The position numbers and the translations under genes are program-made. Below the pieces are notes generated by a model, which saw only the letters and a list, made by a program, of their open reading frames with translations, searched no databases and was not told the origin of the DNA. A stretch of DNA of 64,000 nt from JAEYXS01 sp943367715 (lineage in GTDB: Bacteria > Verrucomicrobiota > Verrucomicrobiia > Limisphaerales > JAEYXS01), in NCBI GenBank assembly GCA_943367715.1, contig CALRJY020000001.1, forward strand, positions 186,001 to 250,000, written 5' to 3'. Below, piece by piece: positions 57,206 through 64,000 of this stretch (the stretch's first letter is position 1; each line of letters starts with the position of its first letter).

Positions 57206-59212
57206 TCAATGTTCCGGCTCGATCTTGTACTTCAACCGGGCACCCTGTTTGCGGGCGGCATTCAGGATGCCAGAGATCACGGCTGAGTTCGCATCCATCT
57301 TCACCACATAGACCAGATCGCCGATCTGATTCTGTATCTGAGTGCGGAAAACCGGCGGCAACGAACGGTCTTTCACCATTTCTTCCAGCATCCGTCCGAT
57401 CTGCAGCATCACCGAAAAGCTCTGGGCACCTGATACCGTAGGATTGGCTTCCAGTTCTTGCCGCAGCTTGGTGATACGGGCTCCGATTGCCTTCGAGGCT
57501 TTGATTGCCAAGTCCCCGTCGCTCAAAGGCGGCGTCTGGCTGCGTAAGTCGGCCAGATCATGGCGAATGTTTTCTCCGAGATCATGCACCAACCCGCGGA
57601 TGACCACGCTGCGTTCACCGGGCCGGTACGGATTCGCCGTGATCTGACCGGGCTGCATGAACTTGCTGTAGGTGTTTTCACGCCACGCGGTGTGTGAAAC
57701 GACCATGAAATCATTGGCCTGATCATTCTCCGCCAGCATCTGGACCAGCTCGGTGATCGAGCGCGCCGCTTCCACGGCCATCATCTGCCGTTTCAATTCC
57801 AACAGGCTTTCCAAGGTGGCGGTGCCGGGCTGGAGTGAGCCCAGGTGTTTTTTATCAATGCCCAACCGCTTGAGGATCGCCATGGCACTGCGCACCCACA
57901 CGCGATTCGCTTCAATGCCTTCCTTGCCCAGATACTGCAGCCACTTCTTGATGCGCTCGGGATCCTCGTGCTTCAAGGATTCCAAGTAGCGGAAATTGAT
58001 ATACTCCGGGATGTCCGAGTGATTATCCCTATGCAGTTCGAGATCGGAGATCAGTTCATCCACACCGTAGTCCGGCAGGCGCCGCGCCTTCTTCATGATC
58101 CACGCGGGAACCAGCCCGAGGTGTCCTTGCAACTTCTCCATGCCCGGCAGCAGATAACCACCCTCCAGCGGAGTCATCAGCGGACCGCGCACGGGCCAGG
58201 GCAGACGGTAATTCCACTGCACACTGGCCCATTGGTTCTGGGCGGCGTACGTCACTTCATCATCCAGCAACGTGTCCAGAGGATCAAAAGAAAGTATCTC
58301 ACGTAGGGTGTTGTGTTCCGCCTCGGTCAACTCTTTGAAGCGGACCGGCTGCATGACATATTCATGCCACAGCGCCAGCTTCAAAAAATACGCATGACTG
58401 CCCCAGAGGCCACCCAAGGTCGGCTCGCTGTGATTGTGCAACAGCTCCGACAACGGAACGAACGGAGCGATGATCCCGGTCAAAATCTGGGCCGTGGTCT
58501 TGATCGCCGAATCCTCGTCCACATAGGAGAACAGCGTGCTATACATCGCCGCACCGCTGGAGTTCCGCACATCATCCACGATGCCGTAATACAATGGCTG
58601 TCCCAACGCCTCGGCGGGCAATTCAATTCCGGCCTTTTCCCGCAAAGCGCGCCGGGCCGTCTCCACGGCAGTTTCCTTGGCTTCCGGAATCTGGCGATAA
58701 ACTCCGGCGGCATTGATCTCATACAATTGATCATCACCCGCTTGCGCACGGATGCCTCCGGGCAGGGCGAAGTAGCCGGATGAACGTTGCGTCAGCAGCA
58801 CCTCAATCCCCTGAGGGCCGCGACGTAGGACCACAGTGTCCGCTGCTTCGGTGAAGATCTCGCCCAATTCATCGCCTTGTCCCTCCACGGGAATCTCGGG
58901 ATAGCCGGTGAAGACCTGCTTGAAATCAGGATGACCGTGGCGGTTAGGCGGCAGCATCCGGCCGGTCGGGTCCATGAACCAGCGGATATCGCCAAAGTTC
59001 AAATCCGAGGCCAGCGCATGATACCAAGGTTTGTTCGGGGCTTTGAGATGGATGCGGGTGCGATGGTCGTCGTGCGAATCTTTCAGCGCCGCAAAATCGA
59101 TGCTCGCGCGGCCCAGCTTGTGCCAGAAAATATCCCCGCTGTTTTCAAAACTGGGCAGGGGTTTGGGCTTCAGTCCCGTAAAGCCCGACGGAATGGATTC
59201 TTGCTGGTTCAT
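57206..59212 (-). CDS. Large Nudix-like protein with an unrecognised helical C-terminal domain
   Basis: 668 residues. Residues about 60-240 look like a NUDT9-type Nudix hydrolase: RWFMDPTGRMLPPNRHGHPDF, EAADTVVLRRGPQGIEVLLTQR, GYFALPGGIRAQAG, then ETARRALREKAGIEL where the Nudix box should be. That box is degenerate (A for the first E, K for the last E), and an insertion of about 15 residues precedes it. Residues about 300-668 are helical and charged (LPDYGVDELISDLELHRDNH, GLVHDLGENIRHDLADL) and match nothing I recognise. No signal peptide. The gene converges on gpsA. Confidence 0.72.
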   Translation of the reverse strand: MNQQESIPSGFTGLKPKPLPSFENSGDIFWHKLGRASIDFAALKDSHDDHRTRIHLKAPNKPWYHALASDLNFGDIRWFMDPTGRMLPPNRHGHPDFKQVFTGYPEIPVEGQGDELGEIFTEAADTVVLRRGPQGIEVLLTQRSSGYFALPGGIRAQAGDDQLYEINAAGVYRQIPEAKETAVETARRALREKAGIELPAEALGQPLYYGIVDDVRNSSGAAMYSTLFSYVDEDSAIKTTAQILTGIIAPFVPLSELLHNHSEPTLGGLWGSHAYFLKLALWHEYVMQPVRFKELTEAEHNTLREILSFDPLDTLLDDEVTYAAQNQWASVQWNYRLPWPVRGPLMTPLEGGYLLPGMEKLQGHLGLVPAWIMKKARRLPDYGVDELISDLELHRDNHSDIPEYINFRYLESLKHEDPERIKKWLQYLGKEGIEANRVWVRSAMAILKRLGIDKKHLGSLQPGTATLESLLELKRQMMAVEAARSITELVQMLAENDQANDFMVVSHTAWRENTYSKFMQPGQITANPYRPGERSVVIRGLVHDLGENIRHDLADLRSQTPPLSDGDLAIKASKAIGARITKLRQELEANPTVSGAQSFSVMLQIGRMLEEMVKDRSLPPVFRTQIQNQIGDLVYVVKMDANSAVISGILNAARKQGARLKYKIEPEH

Positions 59213-59321
59213 GGCGATGCCCGCAGGCCCGAAAGGCTACGCCTGATAGCGATTTAAGTAAAGCGTTGTCCCGCGAATTCTGAGCGCAGAAACGAGGGCG
59301 AATACTGGGCAATCAGCGGAT

Positions 59322-59927
59322 TTACAATTGCGTCCGGATAAGCGCCATCAGATCGGCATACTCATCCACGGCCGGGAATTGTGGGAAGGCCTGCTTGATA
59401 TTATCCGGCGCATGAAAGAGGAAACCCACATGCGCCTCACCCAGCATGGTTGTATCATTGAAGGAATCACCGGCCGCGATCACCTTGTAGTTCAGGAGCT
59501 TCAACGCCGTGACAGCCTTCTGCTTCTGATTATCCTGCCGCAAGCGGTAGTTCACTATACGGTCGTCCTTCACTTCCAGCTTGTGGCAAAGGATCGCGGG
59601 CCAGCCGAGTTGACGCATGAGTGGCTGCGCGAATTCCTCGAATGTATCCGACAGGATGATGACCTGGGTAAGGGAGCGCAGTTCATCGAGAAATCCTTTG
59701 CCGCCGGGCAGGGGACTGAGTGTGCCGATAACCTCTTGAATGTCCGAAAGCTTCAGACCATGACGGTCCAGAATCTCAAGACGGCAGCGCATGAGCTTGT
59801 CGTAGTCCGGCTCATCGCGCGTGGTGCGGCGCAGTTCGGGGATCTTCGTCTTTTCCGCGACGGCGATCCAAATCTCAGGCACCAAAACGCCTTCCAAATC
59901 CAAGGTAACAATCGTCTGTTGTTTCAC
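59322..59927 (-). CDS. thrH: ThrH-type phosphoserine phosphatase / homoserine phosphotransferase
   Basis: 201 residues of the HAD family. Motif I reads TLDLEGVLVPEIW, motif II VIILSDTFEEF, then KVIAAGDSFNDTTML with the Mg-binding Asp pair. The size and the variant DLEG motif match Pseudomonas-type ThrH, which dephosphorylates phosphoserine and transfers phosphate to homoserine. It follows the acyl-CoA ligase gene by 45 bases on the same strand. Confidence 0.88.
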   Translation of the reverse strand: MKQQTIVTLDLEGVLVPEIWIAVAEKTKIPELRRTTRDEPDYDKLMRCRLEILDRHGLKLSDIQEVIGTLSPLPGGKGFLDELRSLTQVIILSDTFEEFAQPLMRQLGWPAILCHKLEVKDDRIVNYRLRQDNQKQKAVTALKLLNYKVIAAGDSFNDTTMLGEAHVGFLFHAPDNIKQAFPQFPAVDEYADLMALIRTQL

Positions 59928-59972
59928 GGCGCGGGAGGTTGGAGAGATGGTCGGGTTTTGTCGAGCGCAGAC

Positions 59973-61451
59973 CTATTCCACCAGCACATTGCGTAATTCG
60001 GTCTTAAGAATCTTGCCGGTCGCATTCCGGGGCAGGGCAGGCAGGACCAAGACTTTGCGGGGCACTTTGTAATCAGCCATCTTCTCGCGGATAAAAGCGA
60101 GGAGCGCTTTTTCATCCAAGGTCGCGCCTTCATTGAGCGTGACAAAAGCGACTGCCTGCTCTCCACGGCGGGCATCGGGCTTGCCGATGACGGCGGCTTC
60201 CTTGATGCCGGGGAAGCGGTAGATGACTTCCTCGATCTCTCGGGGATAGACGTTGATGCCGTTCACCAGCAGCATGTCTTTCTTGCGGTCGGTGATGTAG
60301 TAGAAATTATCGGCGTCGCGATGGCCGACATCACCCGTGTAGAGCCAGCCATTGCGCAAGGTCGCGGCCGTTTCTTCCGGTTGCTTCCAGTAACCTTGCA
60401 TCACGTTCGGTCCCTTGATGCAGATCTCACCGGTCACGCCGGGAGGCTGGGCGGCACCGGCTTCATCGCGGATGCTTAGTTCCACCTCAGGAATCGCTAC
60501 GCCCACGGAGCCGGGCTTTTGCGGACCGTTGATGGGATTGACGGTAGCGACCGGACTGCTCTCCGTGGGGCCGTAGCCTTCGAGGAATTTGATCTTGGGG
60601 AAGCGTTGCTGAAATTGATGCAGGACTTCCAGCGGCAAGGGCGCACCACCACTCACGCAGAGACGGAGGTTCAATTCCAATCCGGGCGGCAGGGAGGCCA
60701 ACGCACGATGGATTTGCGGGACTGCAGGCAACACTGTGCCGCGATGCCGGATGATCTCCTCCAGCACATGCTTCATCGGGTGAAGAGATTTCACGAGCAC
60801 GATGCTTGCCCCACCGATCAAGGGCAGCAAAGTGCCTACAGTGAACATGAAGCTATGGAACTGCGGGAGCATGACTACGATGCGATCCTCGGAGGTCATC
60901 TCAAGACACGTCACGCAACTACGGATGTTGGCGAGGAAATTGCCGTGCGTGAGCATCGCGCCTTTCGGACGGCCCGTGGTACCGGAAGTGTAGAGCAGGG
61001 CGGCGAGTTCGTTTTTGAAACGGCGCACGGGTTCGATGGAGTCATCCTCGGTCGCGGTGAATTGCTCCACGAAGAGATACCGGATGCCGGGCACCAGGGC
61101 GCTTAGCTTGGTCTGGTTCTCGGTGAGGCTGTGATCGGTGATGACGATCTTGGCACCAGAATCATTGAGGATATAGGCGACTTCATCCGCCTTTAGGAAA
61201 TTATTGATCATCACCACCACACCGCCGGCGTGCCAGGACCCGAACAGGGCCACGGGGAATTCCGGGCAGTTCTTCAGCCACACGGCGATGCGGTCGCCGG
61301 GTTGCAACGCGAACTCATCGCGCAAGCGCTGGCTCAAGGCGCGGACTTGCGCAAGCAGCCGGGCATACGTAATTTTTTCATCACCCCAAAAGATCGCTGT
61401 CTGTTGCAGCGAAGACCCTGCCATGTCGATAAATTCCTCGTGGAGACTCAT
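59973..61451 (-). CDS. Long-chain acyl-CoA ligase / AMP-binding enzyme
   Basis: 492 residues. The P-loop motif ALLYTSGTTGRPKGAMLTHGN is near residue 155, with GYGPTESSPVATVN, GWLYTGDVGHRDADNFYYITDRKKDM and the C-terminal catalytic-Lys region PRNATGKILKTEL. It activates a fatty acid or similar carboxylate to its CoA thioester in the cytoplasm. The chain length preferred is not readable. It probably heads a two-gene operon with thrH. Confidence 0.9.
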   Translation of the reverse strand: MSLHEEFIDMAGSSLQQTAIFWGDEKITYARLLAQVRALSQRLRDEFALQPGDRIAVWLKNCPEFPVALFGSWHAGGVVVMINNFLKADEVAYILNDSGAKIVITDHSLTENQTKLSALVPGIRYLFVEQFTATEDDSIEPVRRFKNELAALLYTSGTTGRPKGAMLTHGNFLANIRSCVTCLEMTSEDRIVVMLPQFHSFMFTVGTLLPLIGGASIVLVKSLHPMKHVLEEIIRHRGTVLPAVPQIHRALASLPPGLELNLRLCVSGGAPLPLEVLHQFQQRFPKIKFLEGYGPTESSPVATVNPINGPQKPGSVGVAIPEVELSIRDEAGAAQPPGVTGEICIKGPNVMQGYWKQPEETAATLRNGWLYTGDVGHRDADNFYYITDRKKDMLLVNGINVYPREIEEVIYRFPGIKEAAVIGKPDARRGEQAVAFVTLNEGATLDEKALLAFIREKMADYKVPRKVLVLPALPRNATGKILKTELRNVLVE

Positions 61452-61574
61452 GTGTGGTTTTAGATACCTCTTTCGTTGGGCAGTGAAAAGAAAAAGAGGC
61501 TGATAAACGGAGGATTTTTCCCGTCACGACTCATTATGTCGCTCACAGATAAGCAATGAGTGATGCGCGACGGA

Positions 61575-62261
61575 TCAGCGCAGCTCTTTGCCGAACTGTT
61601 TCAACCACAATTCGGCTTCACGATGCTGCGGGAAAGCCGTGGCGACGTGGTGCCAGAAGCGGGGGGAGTGATTCATCTCCTTCAGGTGCATGAGTTCGTG
61701 TACGATCACGTATTCCAGCACAAAGAGCGGCGCTTGGATGAGTCGCCAACTTAGCGAGATGGTTTTGCGCGCGGAACAGGAACCCCAGCGAGATTTCTGG
61801 TCGCGCACAGAAACGCGTTTCACTTCCAGCCCATGCTGCCGGGCTAACGATTGAACGAGCCTGGGAAACTCTTGGTCCGCGAGCTTCCTCAGGTGCAGAT
61901 GGATCACCGGCTTCCAATCCTCTTTCGCGACGCTGCTGCTGGCCATTTGATCACCAAAGTGCAAGGTGTGGCTGGAGCCGTGAGAGTAAACTTGCAGCGG
62001 AACTTTTTCGCCGCGATACCAGATGAGCGAGCCATGCGTCACTGGTTGCACGGTTTGTTGGCGGGCCAGCACACGGGCGCGATTCTTGATGATCCACGCG
62101 TCCTGCCGGGCTACGAAGTCCATGGCCTCCTTGCGATTGCCATGGCGCGGGATCGTCACGCGCAAGGTGCCGTCATTACGGATGCGGAGAAGATAGCGGC
62201 GGGCCTTGGGGTTGTTATGCAACTCAAGCGGTATGCTGTCTTGTATGAACGCCAATTCCAT
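61575..62261 (-). CDS. YgjP-type M48-like metallopeptidase (DUF45)
   Basis: 228 residues. The zinc motif is VIVHELMHLKEMNHSPRFW, with HELMH as HExxH and the third His in NHSPRFWHHV. The N-terminal PKARRYLLRIRNDGTLRVTIPRHG and the middle RWGSCSARKTISLSWRLIQAP are characteristic of the YgjP/SprT-like group. It has no signal peptide. The function is unknown, though often near restriction or DNA-repair genes in other bacteria. It is monocistronic here. Confidence 0.88.
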   Translation of the reverse strand: MELAFIQDSIPLELHNNPKARRYLLRIRNDGTLRVTIPRHGNRKEAMDFVARQDAWIIKNRARVLARQQTVQPVTHGSLIWYRGEKVPLQVYSHGSSHTLHFGDQMASSSVAKEDWKPVIHLHLRKLADQEFPRLVQSLARQHGLEVKRVSVRDQKSRWGSCSARKTISLSWRLIQAPLFVLEYVIVHELMHLKEMNHSPRFWHHVATAFPQHREAELWLKQFGKELR

Positions 62262-62312
62262 TTCGCTTAAACTTCTTCGGTCACGCCATCGGCAGAACTA
62301 TGCCTGCTTGAT

Positions 62313-63476
62313 TCAGGGCCTACGTTGAGGATTCTGCAACTCAAAAGCCAGATCCGGATCCAGGCGGAAGACCACGCCACGATACTCTTCGCTCACGGCA
62401 GCGGATATTGATACGGTCTGACGATAGAGGCGTTCCAGTTTTGGCAGCGCTTTACGAGCGTCACTGCCCCAGCTCATGAGGCCATGGGCGGCCGAGAGCC
62501 GGACTTCTTCCTCCGGATCATCCAGCAAACCGATGCAAGTTTCCAAGCCTTCGGCACGGCGATGCTTGTCGCAGGCAGCGTCGTTCACCCATTCCGCAAC
62601 ATGCCGGATGGCCTTCACCCGCACATATTCGTCAGGGTGCTTGAGCAATGGCCAGGCCGCATCCACCACGCGTTGATCTGGTGGGTGATAGCTGTCCAGC
62701 GCTTGGAGACTTGAGATGATGACGTCGGAATCGGATGAGCGGAGATTGTTCACCAGTTGCGGTACAATCACTTCTTCAAAATGGCCGGGATCTAGTGACT
62801 TGATGGCGTGACTGCCCAATTGGATCATCTGGAAATCCGGTCCGGCGACTTTCTTGCCCAAGAGCGGCAAGGTCCTGATTTTCGAACCGGGATAACGGCG
62901 GAGCGTGCCGATGGCGGACCTGACTAAGGCTGCTTCTTTTGCATCCAGCAATGTGATCATCCGGGGGACGACCTGTTCTTCATGACCCAAGGTAAACTGG
63001 ATGGCCGCGGCGGATTTGGCCACGATCTCCCCATCTGCGGAATCCAGATGTCGTAACAGTACGGGCGTGGCCACGGAGGCATTTGTGCCCAGCGTTCCCA
63101 GTGCGTCGATGTAGAGCAGCTTGCGTTCTTTCACGGTGTAAAACCGGCCCTTATAACCGAAGAGCGTCTTGATTCGGTGACGGAATTCCAGCACCCGCTC
63201 GGATTCACCATGCTCCAACCGGTCCACCAAGAGGGCGATGCCGGGCTGCCCCATTTGTTTGAAAGCCTTTTCTGCCTCAAGCGACGCCTTGTAATTGTTC
63301 GTCGGAGGAATCATGAGGATTTCCGCCCATTCGGAGGCGTTCTTGCCGTTATAAGTGGGTTCCCTGGAAAGCGAGAAAGCGACGGCCATGAAGGAGACGA
63401 AGGCCGCGATACCTGCCAACGCCATCCACTGACGGCGCGCACGGCGTGAATCGGTTGGCTCCTCGACGGGGTTCAC
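62313..63476 (-). CDS. Membrane-anchored HEAT-repeat protein
   Basis: 387 residues. One N-terminal membrane helix (WMALAGIAAFVSFMAVAFSL) is followed by a short linker containing EPTYNGKNASEWAEIL, a motif common in verrucomicrobial HEAT proteins. About six HEAT/armadillo-like repeats follow (ATPVLLRHLDSADGEIVAKSAAAI, VPQLVNNLRSSDSDVIISSLQAL, GLLDDPEEEVRLSAAHGLMSWG). It is probably a protein-interaction scaffold at the membrane. The upstream partial gene is of the same class. Confidence 0.82.
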   Translation of the reverse strand: MNPVEEPTDSRRARRQWMALAGIAAFVSFMAVAFSLSREPTYNGKNASEWAEILMIPPTNNYKASLEAEKAFKQMGQPGIALLVDRLEHGESERVLEFRHRIKTLFGYKGRFYTVKERKLLYIDALGTLGTNASVATPVLLRHLDSADGEIVAKSAAAIQFTLGHEEQVVPRMITLLDAKEAALVRSAIGTLRRYPGSKIRTLPLLGKKVAGPDFQMIQLGSHAIKSLDPGHFEEVIVPQLVNNLRSSDSDVIISSLQALDSYHPPDQRVVDAAWPLLKHPDEYVRVKAIRHVAEWVNDAACDKHRRAEGLETCIGLLDDPEEEVRLSAAHGLMSWGSDARKALPKLERLYRQTVSISAAVSEEYRGVVFRLDPDLAFELQNPQRRP

Positions 63477-63541
63477 GAGAGGGTTTTACACCGCAGGATA
63501 AAGTCGCGCAACTGCAACGCGGTGGTTCAGAGGGATGCTTT

Positions 63542-64000
63542 TCAGGGACCGGTGATGCCCAATTCTTTGGCTTTCTCAGGGGATATGCGGTGGATAGCCT
63601 GCGAAATTAGCTCCGTATCGGAGTTCGGGGTCTTGACCATGCGTTCATAAACTTGAACTAGTTTAGGTAAGGCGGGCTTTCCAATTTGAGCCGGCGAACG
63701 TATCAAGGCGACGCAGGCAGCTTTACGGTACACATCATCAGGAGATTCCAGATGTTTGAGACAGCTCTTTAGCAGCGTATCTTGCAGGTCTGCTGGAAAG
63801 TTCTGATTTGTGGCGAGAACGGGAAGCTTGCTGATCGCCTCCAATTGCAAATTTTTGAAGGGATCGTCCAACAGGCGAGTTGCCGTCCGGATGCTTTCGA
63901 TGTCTTGAGGACATACTTCGTAGATGATCCGAAGAGCTTCTCCACGCCATATCGGGTTGGTGTTTAGTAAATGGATTCTGATCTGGGGCGACAGCCATTC
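63542..64000 (-). CDS. HEAT-repeat protein, 5' end beyond window
   Basis: The frame is open to the right window edge without a supported start; 152 codons are visible. The HEAT-like pattern continues (IWRGEALRIIYEVCPQDIES, PFKNLQLEAISKLPVLATN, DVYRKAACVALIRSPAQIGK, PALPKLVQVYERM), ending in KAKELGITGP. It lies 65 bases upstream of the complete HEAT gene on the same strand. The similar ending (ALPKL...RLY/QVYERM) suggests a tandem duplication. Confidence 0.72.
   Translation of the reverse strand, partial: EWLSPQIRIHLLNTNPIWRGEALRIIYEVCPQDIESIRTATRLLDDPFKNLQLEAISKLPVLATNQNFPADLQDTLLKSCLKHLESPDDVYRKAACVALIRSPAQIGKPALPKLVQVYERMVKTPNSDTELISQAIHRISPEKAKELGITGP

Overview
The window looks like chromosome from a Gram-negative, hopanoid-making member of the Verrucomicrobia (most like the Pedosphaera/Limisphaerales branch). 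That placement is inference. It rests on the mix of ThuA, DUF1080 (3-keto-disaccharide hydrolase), DUF6797-type, sialate O-acetylesterase and glucuronoyl-esterase-like secreted proteins, an ECF sigma factor paired with a FecR/LamG membrane protein, lpxB, the squalene-hopene pathway, weak Shine-Dalgarno signals, and GC-rich coding sequence separated by gaps full of hairpin repeats. No 16S rRNA gene is present to confirm it.

Layout. 1-11.1 kb: mostly secreted or sugar-related genes: a truncated YncE/phosphoesterase fusion, a sugar-phosphate isomerase-type TIM barrel, a two-domain thioredoxin-like protein, a tight SIS / MetE-like / MBL operon, a lipoprotein, ThuA and sialate O-acetylesterase. 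11.1-18.2 kb: a hairpin-rich gap, an RNase H-like ORF, a 29-residue Gly-rich micropeptide, then an ECF sigma factor, FecR/LamG protein, DUF6797-type propeller and DUF1080 protein in a row. 18.2-21.5 kb: a ClpX-like unfoldase lacking the zinc domain and the ClpP-docking loop, a convergent frameshifted pilin-like gene, and a tandem Lrp/Ahb-type protein. 21.7-25.6 kb: a cobalamin riboswitch controlling a BtuB-like receptor and two PP-loop ATPases. 25.9-33.0 kb: dapF and the hopanoid genes shc, hpnG, hpnK and hpnD. 33.1-38.0 kb: an NtrC-type two-component pair, coaC, gmk and yicC, apparently in one long leftward operon that runs on into hpnD and hpnK. 38-44.9 kb: a repeat-dense accessory region with a CE15-like esterase, a Sel1 protein, a REP-associated tyrosine transposase inside an array of its REP hairpins, and an orphan AbiEi-type antitoxin. 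44.9-49.1 kb: a protease / jelly-roll / SirB1 fusion, an APC permease and tRNA-Lys(CTT). 49.4-53.2 kb: a four-gene pilin-like operon. 53.3-64 kb: lpxB with a Gfo/Idh oxidoreductase, plsY-gpsA, a Nudix-like 668-residue protein, thrH, an acyl-CoA ligase, a YgjP-type metallopeptidase and two HEAT-repeat proteins.

How the genes work together. Envelope lipid functions are concentrated here: hopanoids (shc, hpnD, hpnG, hpnK), lipid A (lpxB) and phospholipid (plsY, gpsA). The 10-18 kb block fits scavenging of complex sugars. Gaps are dominated by several families of short palindromic repeats. The clearest is the REP family belonging to the transposase at 42.3-43.1 kb; look-alike hairpins ending in GCTCC or TTCC recur tens of kilobases away.

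The observations most worth checking are the REP/RAYT locus, the ClpP-independent ClpX-like protein, the B12-controlled PP-loop pair, the two-component system inside the hopanoid operon, the protease-SirB1 fusion and the Nudix-like giant.
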